Below are positions 39,891 to 48,708 of a DNA stretch of 64,000 nucleotides, in pieces. A program made the translations under genes and the position numbers. The stretch covers positions 372,001 through 436,000 of the forward strand of contig NZ_REFP01000008.1 in the NCBI RefSeq assembly GCF_003688725.1, in the 5' to 3' direction. The notes beneath the pieces were generated by a model, which saw only the letters and a program-made list of their open reading frames with translations, searched no databases and was not told the DNA's origin. The stretch is from Thermoactinomyces vulgaris. GTDB lineage: Bacteria; Bacillota; Bacilli; Thermoactinomycetales; Thermoactinomycetaceae. Each line of letters opens with the position of its first letter. Position 1 is the first letter of the stretch.

Positions 39891-41003
39891 ATGAAACGAA
39901 TCTTGTTATCCGGTGGCGGAACCGGCGGGCATATTTACCCGGCTTTGGCAATTGCCCGGGCAGTCAGAAAAAAATTCCCGGATGTGGAAATCGCTTATAT
40001 CGGTACCAGTGAAGGATTGGAATCACGAATTGTTCCCAAAGAAGGGAACATTCATTTTTATACCGTGGAAATCCAAGGGTTTAAGAGAAGCGTTTCTTGG
40101 GAAAACGTCCACACCTTGCACAAATTCATCAAAGCCGTTCGCAAATCCAAAGAATATATGCGCGAATTTGAGCCGGATGTGGTGGTGGGAACCGGCGGTT
40201 ACGTCAGTGGTCCGGCTGTGTATGCGGCCCATCAGATGGGAATTCCGACCCTGATTCATGAGCAAAATGTCGTGTTGGGCTTGACCACCAAATTTTTATC
40301 GCGGTTTGTGGATGTGGTTGCCATCAGCCTGGAGGAATCGCAAAAATATTTGAGCCGTGCCAACCGCATTGTATTCACCGGCAACCCGAGGGCGACCGAA
40401 GTGGTACAAGCCAATGCCGCGAACGGGAGAAAATCTTTGGGAATCACGGATGCCCACAAACCGATTATCTTGATTTTCGGGGGAAGCCGGGGAGCCAAAG
40501 CCATTAATGAAGCGGTTCTCGAAATGATCCCCCGCATGAAAGAAATGCCGGATGTCCATTTTGTCTATGTGACTGGCGAAGTTCACTATGATAAAATTCG
40601 TGAAATGGTTGAAACCGATGATATCCCCAATCTGGATATCAAGCCGTTTATCTATAACATGCCGGATGTGCTGGCAGCCACTTATCTGGTGGTTGGACGA
40701 GCAGGGGCTTCGACGCTGGCCGAGTTGACAGCATTGGGTTTACCCTCTATTCTGATTCCGTCCCCTTATGTCACCAACAACCACCAGGAAGCCAATGCAA
40801 GATGGCTGGAGGAACAAGGGGCATCCAAAATGCTTCTGGAAAGTGAATGCACGGGCGAAAACTTGTGGCGTGAAGTGAAACGGCTGATTGAAAATAAAGA
40901 GGAACATCATGCGATGAGTGAAGCGGCCAGCCGTCTGGGGCGCCCCCATGCGGCGGAAGTATTGGTCAGCGAGTTGGAAAAAATTGCAGTTACCCATGAA
41001 TGA
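39891..41003 (+). CDS. murG: Lipid II synthase (GlcNAc transferase) MurG
   Basis: Peripheral membrane glycosyltransferase of 370 residues that adds GlcNAc to lipid I. Motifs: LLSGGGTGGHIYPALAIA at the start, VVVGTGGYVSGPAVYAA, HEQNVVLGLTTKFLSRF, GGSRGAKAINEAV, and the GT-B donor site VVGRAGASTLAELTALGLPSILIPSPYVTNNHQEANAR. AGGAGGAAGG precedes the ATG. Confidence 0.97.
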   Translation: MKRILLSGGGTGGHIYPALAIARAVRKKFPDVEIAYIGTSEGLESRIVPKEGNIHFYTVEIQGFKRSVSWENVHTLHKFIKAVRKSKEYMREFEPDVVVGTGGYVSGPAVYAAHQMGIPTLIHEQNVVLGLTTKFLSRFVDVVAISLEESQKYLSRANRIVFTGNPRATEVVQANAANGRKSLGITDAHKPIILIFGGSRGAKAINEAVLEMIPRMKEMPDVHFVYVTGEVHYDKIREMVETDDIPNLDIKPFIYNMPDVLAATYLVVGRAGASTLAELTALGLPSILIPSPYVTNNHQEANARWLEEQGASKMLLESECTGENLWREVKRLIENKEEHHAMSEAASRLGRPHAAEVLVSELEKIAVTHE

Positions 41004-41034
41004 GAAAAGTAGGGTCTCTACCAATTAGACGTTC

Positions 41035-41063
41035 GTCACAATCAGTACGGACCGGCATAAACT
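41035..41063 (+). promoter_or_regulatory. Candidate sigma-E promoter of murB
   Basis: GTCACAA (41035-41041), exactly 14 bases and CATAAACT (41056-41063), the -10 matching seven of eight consensus positions CATACAMT. It would raise precursor supply in the mother cell for the cortex. Confidence 0.58.
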
Positions 41064-41119
41064 ATGTTAAGCCAGTGGTTGGAGGGACTCTTTCGGGGTA
41101 GGCGAGGAGGGACGATCAA

Positions 41120-42028
41120 GTGGAACAAATCATACAAGAGATGAAAAGCATCGGAATTCAGGATGTGCGAGTCAATGAACCTTTGTCCCGCCATACGACG
41201 TGGAAAGTGGGAGGCCCTGCCGATCTCCTGATCTATCCGCGCAATAAGGAAGAATTGGAACAGGCGATGCAGGTGGTGTACCGGCATCAGATTCCTTGGA
41301 GAGTGATTGGCAGAGGGTCCAATCTGTTGGTGCGGGATGGTGGAATCCGGGGTGTGGTGTTCAAATTGGATGAAGGGTTTAACGAGTTGAAAGTGGATGG
41401 AACCCGGGTCACCGCCGGCGGCGGGTATTCCACCATCTTGCTGGCAACCATGACCTCCAGACAAGGGCTGACCGGATTGGAGTTTGCGGCGGGAATCCCC
41501 GGTAACGTGGGGGGCGCCGTCTACATGAATGCGGGTGCGCATGGTTCTGACATTTCTAAAGTTCTTCATTCCGCGACTGTGCTTTTGGAAACCGGTGAAT
41601 GGGTGACATTGTCGAATGAAGAGATGGAATTTCGCTATCGTACTTCCGTGCTTCAAACCAAACTGAAAGGAATCGTGACCGAAGCTTCCTTCACATTGGA
41701 GTACGGTGAACGGGATGAGATCATGTCGCGGCTGACTTCTTATAAAGACCGCCGGAGAAAGACACAGCCATTACAATATCCTTGCGCTGGTAGTGTTTTC
41801 AGAAATCCGCCGGGGGATTACGCCGGCCGCCTGATCCAGGAAGCCGGTTTAAAGGGCTTTCGGATCGGGGATGCCGAAGTGTCTACCACGCATGCGAACT
41901 TTATTATCAACCGGGGTAATGCCACGGCCAAAAATGTTTTGCAATTGATCGAGCACATCATTCAAACCATTGATGAGAAATACAATATCCGTCTCGAACC
42001 GGAAGTGCAGGTGGTGGGTGAAGAGTAA
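41120..42028 (+). CDS. murB: UDP-N-acetylenolpyruvoylglucosamine reductase
   Basis: FAD-dependent enzyme of 302 residues that makes UDP-MurNAc. Start GTG 41120 behind GAGGAGGG. Motifs: HTTWKVGGPADLLIYP (FAD site), GRGSNLLVRDGGIRGVV, GLEFAAGIPGNVGGAVYMNAGAHGSDI, EFRYRTSVLQ, RKTQPLQYPCAGSVFRNPPGDYAGRLIQEAGLKG and STTHANFIINRGNATAKNV. This is the type IIb MurB without the extra domain. A 15-base gap leads to murA. Confidence 0.96.
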   Translation: MEQIIQEMKSIGIQDVRVNEPLSRHTTWKVGGPADLLIYPRNKEELEQAMQVVYRHQIPWRVIGRGSNLLVRDGGIRGVVFKLDEGFNELKVDGTRVTAGGGYSTILLATMTSRQGLTGLEFAAGIPGNVGGAVYMNAGAHGSDISKVLHSATVLLETGEWVTLSNEEMEFRYRTSVLQTKLKGIVTEASFTLEYGERDEIMSRLTSYKDRRRKTQPLQYPCAGSVFRNPPGDYAGRLIQEAGLKGFRIGDAEVSTTHANFIINRGNATAKNVLQLIEHIIQTIDEKYNIRLEPEVQVVGEE

Positions 42029-42042
42029 ACGGAGGTGACACA

Positions 42043-43311
42043 TTGGAACGGTTTGTGATTGAAGGTGGCAAACCTCTGTCCGGATCTGTTCGTGTCCAAG
42101 GATCAAAAAATGCAACCTTACCCATCCTGGCTGCTACGGTTTTAGCCGAAGGAATTCACCAAATCGAAAACGTTCCCGGACTGACCGACATTTTTGCAAT
42201 GTGTAAGATTTTGGAGTCGTTGGGGGCGGAAATCGTTCGTGAACGGTCGACGTTGTATGTGGATACACGGAACATGGAAAGACATTGCATTCCGGAACAT
42301 CTAATGAGGCAAATCCGGTCATCGGTTTTTCTGATGGGGCCGTTGCTTTCACGCCTTCAGCGGGTTCGTGTGACCAAACCCGGGGGATGCAATATCGGTG
42401 CACGGCCGATTGATCTCCATCTCAAAGGGCTTGCCATGTTGGGAACGGAAATTGTGGAGACGGATGGGATCATTCAGTGCGAAGCGCCCAAACTGACCGG
42501 CACACACATCCCGTTGGAGTTTCCGAGTGTCGGCGCCACGGAAAACATCATGATGGCGGCGGTGTGTGCCGAAGGGGAGACCATCATTGAAAATGCAGCT
42601 TGTGAGCCGGAAATCGTTGAGTTGGCAACATACCTGACCAAAATGGGAGCTCAGATTGAAGGAGCCGGCACGCCCGAGATTCGGGTCATTGGGGTCGATT
42701 ATTTGACAGCCGCTTCCCATCAGGTCATGTCCGACCGGATTGCCGCGGGCACTTTCGCAATTGCCTCGGCAATCACCGGGGGAAAATTGGTTATGAAAGG
42801 GATCAAGGAAGCTGAGATGGAAGGGCTCGCCGAACATCTTGAGCCATTGGGGGTTCATTTCAGTCGGGATCCGGAGGGCATCCGGGTAAAGGCGGGTTCA
42901 TCCATCCGGCCGGCTTCTGAATTGGTGACAAAGCCGTTTCCCGGATTTCCGACCGATATGCAACCACAAACCATGGTCCTGCTTGCGCTGGCGGAGGGCG
43001 AAAGCCGGGTGACCGAAAACATTTTTGAACGGCGCCTGAAACATGTGCATGAATTGAAGAAAATGGGAGCGGATATGCATTTGAACGGGCGTACGGTCAC
43101 GATTCGCGGGGTAAAAAGACTGAAGGGAGCGGAAGTGTTTGCATCAGATTTGCGTTCCGGAGCGGCATTGGTGATCGCCGGATTGGCGGCTTGCGGCCGG
43201 ACCATTGTTCATGGCGTTCATCATATTGACCGGGGTTATGAGCCAATGGAGGAAACATTCGGACAATTGGGAGGAAATATCAAACGGATCAAGAAGGATG
43301 CTGAACAGTAG
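42043..43311 (+). CDS. murA: UDP-N-acetylglucosamine 1-carboxyvinyltransferase
   Basis: First committed enzyme of peptidoglycan synthesis, 422 residues. Start TTG 42043 behind ACGGAGGTGAC. EPSP-synthase fold with VQGSKNATLPILAATVLAEG, LGAE, KPGGCNIGARPIDLHLKGL (the Cys that reacts with phosphoenolpyruvate and is hit by fosfomycin), EFPSVGATENIMMAAV, FPTDMQPQTMVL, NIFERRLKHVHEL and DLRSGAALVIAGL. Bacillus often has two murA copies outside the dcw cluster; here one lies between murB and divIB. A terminator overlaps its stop codon. Confidence 0.96.
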   Translation: MERFVIEGGKPLSGSVRVQGSKNATLPILAATVLAEGIHQIENVPGLTDIFAMCKILESLGAEIVRERSTLYVDTRNMERHCIPEHLMRQIRSSVFLMGPLLSRLQRVRVTKPGGCNIGARPIDLHLKGLAMLGTEIVETDGIIQCEAPKLTGTHIPLEFPSVGATENIMMAAVCAEGETIIENAACEPEIVELATYLTKMGAQIEGAGTPEIRVIGVDYLTAASHQVMSDRIAAGTFAIASAITGGKLVMKGIKEAEMEGLAEHLEPLGVHFSRDPEGIRVKAGSSIRPASELVTKPFPGFPTDMQPQTMVLLALAEGESRVTENIFERRLKHVHELKKMGADMHLNGRTVTIRGVKRLKGAEVFASDLRSGAALVIAGLAACGRTIVHGVHHIDRGYEPMEETFGQLGGNIKRIKKDAEQ

Positions 43312-43335
43312 CACAGATTGTGCCGCTGTTTTTTT
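43304..43335 (+). terminator. Terminator at the end of murA
   Basis: GCACA (43311-43315) pairs with TGTGC (43319-43323), flanked by ACAG/CTGT, then a T-run. It overlaps the murA stop codon. Confidence 0.7.
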
Positions 43336-43441
43336 GTGCGAAAACCTTTCAACATCCCATATTTGTGGTAATATATAGGGAAGATTATATTTTTTGCATC
43401 TTGGTCAGTCAGGCGAAAGCAGAGGAAAGGAGTATCATTTG

Positions 43442-44173
43442 GTGGATGAACGCATTCCTCCCTTTCGCAATTGGATTGGCAAAAAACGGTCCCCGTCACC
43501 ATGGATTTTGGCATTTATCTTTTTGTTTTTTATGGGAGCGTTGTTTGCCATATTCTTGCGATCGCCGCTGAGTAAAATCAAAGAGATTCAAGTGTCCGGA
43601 AACCAATTGGTATCAACCGAAACGATTTTAAAGAAAGCGCAGATACAGGAAGGGGTTTCTTTTTTTGGTGTCCAACCCGACGAAATCGCAAGTCAAATCC
43701 GGACCATTCCCGAAGTCCGTCACGCAGAGGTCAAAAAATCGTTTCCGGACAAAGTGACCATTTTGATTCGGGAAAAACCGGTTGTCGGTTGGTTTGAAAC
43801 CAAAGATCAGAAACATCTCCCCATTTTATTGGACGGTACTATTTTACCTCACCGGCAGCTTTCATTCAAATCTGACCGGATTTTATTTAAAGGATGGGAT
43901 CTTGCCTATCCCATGCTGCAACAAACAGTGAAAGAAATTGGAAAAATCCCTCCGATGATTCAACGTTCCATCAAAGAAGTCCGACCCGTTTCCAAACACC
44001 AGGATCAAGTGGAAATTTTAACCGGTTATCATCACCGCATTTTTGTGCGAGTGGAAGATCTTTCACAAAAAATGAATTACTATCCCTCGTTTTTTAAACA
44101 TCCGCAAGGTACACTGTATTTGTTGGAAAGCATCTGGTTTATTCCGGATGACGGAGCGGAGCCGGCAACCTGA
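43442..44173 (+). CDS. divIB: Cell division protein DivIB/FtsQ
   Basis: Bitopic septal protein of 243 residues. Start is GTG 43442 (nine bases from AAAGGAG); TTG 43439 is also possible. Short basic cytoplasmic part, one membrane helix at about residues 21-41 (WILAFIFLFFMGALFAIFL), then a POTRA domain (SKIKEIQVSGNQLVSTETILKKAQIQEGVSFFGV) and the FtsQ beta domain (IREKPVVGWFE, ILLDGTILP). Works with FtsL and DivIC. Preceded by a murA terminator, so it may have its own promoter. Confidence 0.9.
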   Translation: MDERIPPFRNWIGKKRSPSPWILAFIFLFFMGALFAIFLRSPLSKIKEIQVSGNQLVSTETILKKAQIQEGVSFFGVQPDEIASQIRTIPEVRHAEVKKSFPDKVTILIREKPVVGWFETKDQKHLPILLDGTILPHRQLSFKSDRILFKGWDLAYPMLQQTVKEIGKIPPMIQRSIKEVRPVSKHQDQVEILTGYHHRIFVRVEDLSQKMNYYPSFFKHPQGTLYLLESIWFIPDDGAEPAT

Positions 44174-44243
44174 TATGAGGTGGAAGATTGTTTAAAAAGA
44201 AAAACATGGAAATAGGAATATAAATAAAAATGTTTTGCTTTAG

Positions 44244-44269
44244 AGGGGATCACTCTGTGATTGTTGAAT
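44244..44269 (+). promoter_or_regulatory. Possible sigma-H promoter of ftsA
   Basis: AGGGGATCA (44244-44252), ten bases and GTTGAAT (44263-44269) partly match RNAGGAWWW and RNNGAAT. The -10 is good; the -35 has two mismatches and the spacer is one or two short. B. subtilis ftsAZ has a sigma-H promoter that raises FtsZ before sporulation. Confidence 0.42.
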
Positions 44270-44369
44270 ATGGTTTGTAAGAGTTTCCTCCCTTTTCCTT
44301 AATATATTTTCATTCTAAAATGGATACCCATACATTAAGACTGACTCCCGGGCAAGGAGGTGCCCAGAA

Positions 44370-45611
44370 TTGAGCAATGAGGATTTCGTTATCACTTTGG
44401 ATATTGGATCTTCACAAGTTCGTGTCATCGTAGCCGAAATCAACGCAGACGGAACACCACACATTGTGGGAGTAGGGACGGCAGAGTCACAAGGAATGAA
44501 AAAGGGAGCTATCATCAATATTGATCAAGCCGTACAATCAATACGTGAAGCGGTGGATCATGCTGAACGCATGGTTGGCATAGAGATTTCCGAGGTGTTT
44601 GTCGGAGTGTCTGGACACCATGTCTCTTTGCAGCCGAGCCATGGTGTTGTTGCTGTTTCCAGTGAAGACAGGGAGATCAGCCTTCATGACATTGACCGTG
44701 TGTTGCAAGCGGCGCGTGTGATTGCGTTGCCGCCGGAACGGGCAGTGATTGAAGTCGTTCCAAAGCAATTTATTGTTGACGGCCTCGATGATATCAAAGA
44801 TCCAAACGGAATGGTCGGTGTCCGGTTGGAAGTGGATGCGATCATTGTCACCGGGACCAAGACGATATTGACCAATCTGCTTCGCTGTGTGGAGCGGGCG
44901 GACTTAAATATCGCCGGAATGGTGTTTTTGCCGCTGGCCGTCAGTGAGCTTTGCCTGTCTGATGATGAGAAAAATCTGGGTGTCGTCATGGTGGACATGG
45001 GTGGCGGAACCACGACACTGACGGTTTATCAGCACGGTCACCTTGCAGGAACTTCCGTCATTCCGATTGGTGGGGAATACATAACCAATGACATTGCGAT
45101 AGGACTCAGGACACAGACCAGTTCAGCCGAGGAAGTGAAATGCAAATACGGGGTTGCCTGTAAAGAATTTGCGTTGACAGACAAGATGTTTAATGTGCAA
45201 ACGATTGGAACGAGCAGAGACCGGATTGTAACCCAACTGGAGTTGGCGCAAATCATCGAACCCCGGCTGGAAGAAATGTTTCAGTTGATCCGCCAACAGG
45301 TCAAAGCCATGGGCTTTTCGGAAGAACCTGCCGGTGGTTATGTGTTGACGGGAGGAGTCATGGCAACACAGTATATCCTGCATGTTGCGCAAAACCAATT
45401 GGGCGGAGCCGTACGGATTGCCACTCCCCAAAATATTGGCGTCAAAGAACCCTCATACACCGGCGGAGTCGGCATGATTCACTACTTGCATAAACGCGGG
45501 GCTTTCCAAACCGAGTCGCATCGAACCTCCCATCACCCTCCTCGCCAGAAAAAGCAGCGTGGACCGTCGGCTTTTGAAAAAATGAAAAACTGGTTAAATG
45601 AATTCATTTAA
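44370..45611 (+). CDS. ftsA: Cell division ATPase FtsA
   Basis: Actin-like membrane tether of FtsZ, 413 residues. Start is TTG 44370, seven bases after a perfect AAGGAGGTG. Motifs: ITLDIGSSQVRVIV (phosphate 1), the 1C domain near residues 85-165, VVMVDMGGGTTTLTVYQHG (phosphate 2), and VLTGGVMATQYI (adenosine). The C-terminal amphipathic helix KMKNWLNEFI binds the membrane. A short basic linker precedes it. ftsZ follows after 39 bases. Confidence 0.96.
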   Translation: MSNEDFVITLDIGSSQVRVIVAEINADGTPHIVGVGTAESQGMKKGAIINIDQAVQSIREAVDHAERMVGIEISEVFVGVSGHHVSLQPSHGVVAVSSEDREISLHDIDRVLQAARVIALPPERAVIEVVPKQFIVDGLDDIKDPNGMVGVRLEVDAIIVTGTKTILTNLLRCVERADLNIAGMVFLPLAVSELCLSDDEKNLGVVMVDMGGGTTTLTVYQHGHLAGTSVIPIGGEYITNDIAIGLRTQTSSAEEVKCKYGVACKEFALTDKMFNVQTIGTSRDRIVTQLELAQIIEPRLEEMFQLIRQQVKAMGFSEEPAGGYVLTGGVMATQYILHVAQNQLGGAVRIATPQNIGVKEPSYTGGVGMIHYLHKRGAFQTESHRTSHHPPRQKKQRGPSAFEKMKNWLNEFI

Positions 45612-45650
45612 AAAGATTTTGGTAAGCTTTTGTATTGGAGGGACAAGAAT

Positions 45651-46799
45651 ATGTTGGATTTTGATCTTGAAATGGAACAAATTGCCCAGATAAAAGTCAT
45701 TGGTGTCGGTGGTGGCGGAAGCAATGCAGTCAACCGGATGATTGAGGCGGGCGTGCAAGGGGTCGAATTTATTGCCGTCAACACGGATGCACAGGCTTTA
45801 AACCGCTCCAAGGCGCCTGTCCGCCTGCAAATCGGGGAAAAATTGACCAGGGGGCTCGGAGCCGGAGCCAAACCGGAAATCGGAAAAAAAGCGGCTGAAG
45901 AAAGCCGGGAACAAATCGAAAGCGTCTTAAAGGGAGCCGACATGGTGTTTGTCACCGCCGGAATGGGTGGAGGCACCGGAACCGGAGCGGCACCGGAGAT
46001 TGCCGCGGTGGCCCGTGAATTGGGGGCGCTGACTGTCGGTGTGGTCACCAAACCGTTTACTTTTGAAGGACGGAGAAGAGCGAATCAGGCGGAACAAGGG
46101 GTTGCGGCATTAAAGGAAAATGTGGACACGTTAATCGTGATTCCCAACGACCGGCTGTTGGAAATCGTTGATAAAAACACCCCGATGCTGGAAGCGTTCA
46201 GAGAAGCGGATAACGTGTTGAGACAAGGGGTTCAAGGGATTTCTGATTTGATTGCCGTCCCGGGGCTCATTAACCTTGACTTTGCGGATGTCCGCACCAT
46301 TATGACGGAACGGGGTTCCGCCTTGATGGGAATCGGTTCGGCCAACGGGGAAAACCGCGCTGCCGATGCGGCCAAAAAAGCGATTTGCAGTCCTTTGCTC
46401 GAAACCTCGATCGAAGGAGCCCGCGGTGTGTTGATGAATATCACCGGCGGCACCAATTTGAGTTTGTACGAAGTATATGAAGCGGCGGATATTGTGACCC
46501 AGGCTTCCCACTCGGAAGTGAACATGATTTTCGGGGCTGTCATTAATGAAGATCTCAAAGATGAAATTTTGGTCACGGTGATTGCCACCGGCTTCGATCA
46601 TGAAGAGCAAGAGAAAAAGAGCGCCAAACCGCAATCACAGGGAAAACCTTCATTTGGCGGAAGGGAAGATAACAATTTGAACCCGTTCCAACGCTTGCAA
46701 AAAGACCCTGCCCCCAAAAAACCGGATGAAGAAAGCATCATGGATCCTTACGGCAACTTGGAAGTGCCCACTTTCTTACGCAACCGCAAAAACAAATGA
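45651..46799 (+). CDS. ftsZ: Cell division GTPase FtsZ
   Basis: Tubulin homologue forming the Z-ring, 382 residues. Start ATG 45651 after GGAGGGAC. Motifs: [25 protein letters not shown], the tubulin signature [11 protein letters not shown] (about 105-115), and RRANQAEQG. The flexible linker is about residues 318-365, and the C-terminal peptide [15 protein letters not shown] binds FtsA and SepF. Ends the dcw cluster with a strong terminator. Confidence 0.97.
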   Translation: MLDFDLEMEQIAQIKVIGVGGGGSNAVNRMIEAGVQGVEFIAVNTDAQALNRSKAPVRLQIGEKLTRGLGAGAKPEIGKKAAEESREQIESVLKGADMVFVTAGMGGGTGTGAAPEIAAVARELGALTVGVVTKPFTFEGRRRANQAEQGVAALKENVDTLIVIPNDRLLEIVDKNTPMLEAFREADNVLRQGVQGISDLIAVPGLINLDFADVRTIMTERGSALMGIGSANGENRAADAAKKAICSPLLETSIEGARGVLMNITGGTNLSLYEVYEAADIVTQASHSEVNMIFGAVINEDLKDEILVTVIATGFDHEEQEKKSAKPQSQGKPSFGGREDNNLNPFQRLQKDPAPKKPDEESIMDPYGNLEVPTFLRNRKNK

Positions 46800-46812
46800 A
46801 CGCCTGTTTGTT

Positions 46813-46848
46813 GCAACCGGACTCCTTCGGGATTCGGTTGCTTTTTTT
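46813..46848 (+). terminator. Terminator of ftsZ with a nested TTCG loop
   Basis: GCAACCG (46813-46819) pairs with CGGTTGC (46835-46841), with an inner stem capped by TTCG, followed by seven T. Confidence 0.92.
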
Positions 46849-46888
46849 GTGCATGCCGTGCGGATGGAGCCTGCATGTTGTTTCCCGG

Positions 46889-46956
46889 TTCGACGAAAAA
46901 AGTCAAATGGGGTTGGCAAGTTTAGACAGACTTTGAAATATAGATTAAGATATACT
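46889..46956 (+). promoter_or_regulatory. spoIIG promoter: Spo0A box and 22-bp spacer
   Basis: TAGACA (46923-46928) and TATACT (46951-46956) are separated by exactly 22 bases, the unusual spacing of the B. subtilis spoIIG promoter activated by Spo0A~P. TTCGACG (46889-46895) matches the reverse Spo0A box TTCGACA at six of seven positions. Confidence 0.75.
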
Positions 46957-46985
46957 ATTCTCACCCCGATTTGGAGAGAGAGCTT

Positions 46986-47894
46986 ATGACAGTGTATGCG
47001 GATGTGATTTTCTTTCTCAACAGCGCAATTGATTTTTTGCTCCTTTGGCTTACTTCCGGGATCCGGAAGCAAAAGGCTGTCTGGTGGCGGTTATTGCTTT
47101 CTGCCCTTCTGGGCGGGTTTTACTCGATGTTGCATCTGTGGCCGCAATTTTCCATCGCTTACTTTTTGCCGGTGAAAATCATTGTTTCCATTTTTATGAT
47201 TTGGATTGCTTTTGGTTTTAAGGATCCGGTTGCTTTTTTCAGGAATTTGGGAATGTTTTATCTTATTTGCTTTATTACGGGAGGAGCGATGGTTGCTTTT
47301 CACTATGTCATGACCGGTGACAGCCAGGTGGCCGGAGGCATTTTTTACACGGAGTCCCAACATGGTTGGGGATCCCCGGTCTCATGGGGGCTGATCATTT
47401 TCGGATTTCCGTTTGTGTGGTTGTACACCCGCTTGTCATTGCGTTCGTTGGATGAGCGGCAAATGTTTCACCAATTCACAGCCGATGTGAAAATCCGTCT
47501 GAAGGATCAAGAATTGTGTTGTGTGGGATTGGTGGACACCGGAAATCAATTGCGGGACCCGATCACCCGCGCGCCGGTGATCATGGTGGAATTGGAGCAG
47601 TTAAAACCGCTGCTTCCGGAACCTTTGTGGAAAATAGCAAAAGAGCCGGGGTTTGAAAAAGACTGGGATGAGCTGCCGGCGGATTGGATGAATCGCATTC
47701 GCCTGATTCCTTATCGGGCGGCCGGAACAAAGAATAATCTCCTGATGGCCCTCAAACCGGATTATGTCATCATTTCGCAAGGAGAAAATGAGAATAAAAT
47801 CAAGAAAATTCTCATAGGTATAGATGTCGGAAGTCTTTCATCCGACGGGACTTACCAGGCGATCATTCATCCATCCTGTGTATCAGCCGTTTAA
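46986..47894 (+). CDS. spoIIGA: Sigma-E processing protease SpoIIGA
   Basis: Membrane aspartic protease of 302 residues that cleaves pro-sigma-E in the mother cell after septation. Start ATG 46986 gives [20 protein letters not shown], matching the family start; the TTG at 46971 overlaps the ribosome site. Five membrane segments in residues 1-155, then the protease domain with [18 protein letters not shown] (catalytic Asp in DTGN), [19 protein letters not shown] and [21 protein letters not shown]. Forms an operon with sigE, 17 bases away. Confidence 0.95.
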   Translation: MTVYADVIFFLNSAIDFLLLWLTSGIRKQKAVWWRLLLSALLGGFYSMLHLWPQFSIAYFLPVKIIVSIFMIWIAFGFKDPVAFFRNLGMFYLICFITGGAMVAFHYVMTGDSQVAGGIFYTESQHGWGSPVSWGLIIFGFPFVWLYTRLSLRSLDERQMFHQFTADVKIRLKDQELCCVGLVDTGNQLRDPITRAPVIMVELEQLKPLLPEPLWKIAKEPGFEKDWDELPADWMNRIRLIPYRAAGTKNNLLMALKPDYVIISQGENENKIKKILIGIDVGSLSSDGTYQAIIHPSCVSAV

Positions 47895-47911
47895 AAGAGG
47901 GGGTAAATGGG

Positions 47912-48634
47912 ATGTTTGCCAGATGGAAAATGGCGTTTCAATTATTTTGGTATCGTATTTTAATTCATTTCGGGCTGAAGGGAGAAGAAATCTATTATAT
48001 CGGAGGCAGCGAAGCCCTTCCGCCGCCGCTGAGCAAAGAAGAAGAAGCCCATTTGTTAGAACGGCTTCCAAGCGGGGATTCGGCCGTCCGGGCCATCCTG
48101 ATCGAAAGAAACCTGCGCTTGGTTGTGTACATCGCAAGGAAGTTTGAAAACACCGGGATCCATATCGAGGATCTGGTTTCGATCGGAACCATCGGTTTGA
48201 TTAAAGCGGTGAACACCTTTGATCCGGAGAAAAAAATCAAATTGGCCACCTATGCTTCCCGTTGTATCGAAAATGAAATTTTGATGTTTTTGCGCCGCAA
48301 CAACAAAGTCCGGTCGGAAGTTTCGTTTGACGAGCCCTTAAACACGGATTGGGATGGAAATGAGTTGCTGCTGTCTGATGTATTGGGGACGGATAATGAC
48401 ATCATTTGCCGCGACATAGAAGAAGAAGTGGATAAAAAAATTTTGCGGACGGCATTATCGCATCTATCAGACCGGGAGCGGAAAATTATGATTTTGCGTT
48501 TTGGTCTGGATGGCGGTGAAGAAAAAACACAGAAGGATGTCGCGGATCTGTTGGGAATCTCTCAGTCCTATATTTCCCGTCTTGAAAAAAGAATTATTAA
48601 GAGATTGCGTAAAGAATTCAATAAAATGGTTTAA
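47912..48634 (+). CDS. sigE: RNA polymerase sigma-E factor (pro-protein)
   Basis: Early mother-cell sigma factor of 240 residues. Amphipathic pro-sequence in residues 1-27 ([21 protein letters not shown]), ending at the conserved processing region [21 protein letters not shown]. Region 2: [60 protein letters not shown]. Region 4: [56 protein letters not shown] lies before the ATG. Controlled through the spoIIG promoter. Confidence 0.97.
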   Translation: MFARWKMAFQLFWYRILIHFGLKGEEIYYIGGSEALPPPLSKEEEAHLLERLPSGDSAVRAILIERNLRLVVYIARKFENTGIHIEDLVSIGTIGLIKAVNTFDPEKKIKLATYASRCIENEILMFLRRNNKVRSEVSFDEPLNTDWDGNELLLSDVLGTDNDIICRDIEEEVDKKILRTALSHLSDRERKIMILRFGLDGGEEKTQKDVADLLGISQSYISRLEKRIIKRLRKEFNKMV

Positions 48635-48645
48635 TTTCATTTTCA

Positions 48646-48674
48646 TTATAAATTCTCCTTCGCAGGACATACTG
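48646..48674 (+). promoter_or_regulatory. Candidate sigma-F/sigma-G promoter of sigG
   Basis: TTATA (48646-48650) and GGACATACT (48665-48673), 14 bases apart, fit sigma-F (GYWTA, GGNRANANT) with one mismatch each. The overlapping CATACTG (48668-48674) fits the sigma-G -10 CATACTA. Both holoenzymes read sigG in B. subtilis. Confidence 0.6.
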
Positions 48675-48708
48675 TAAGTTAGTTCCATCCTGAGGAGGAG
48701 AATTTTTC

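Noticed and set aside
41062-41145. A 26-codon leader-like frame before murB
   Set aside because: It overlaps the murB start, has no ribosome site and no run of regulatory codons.
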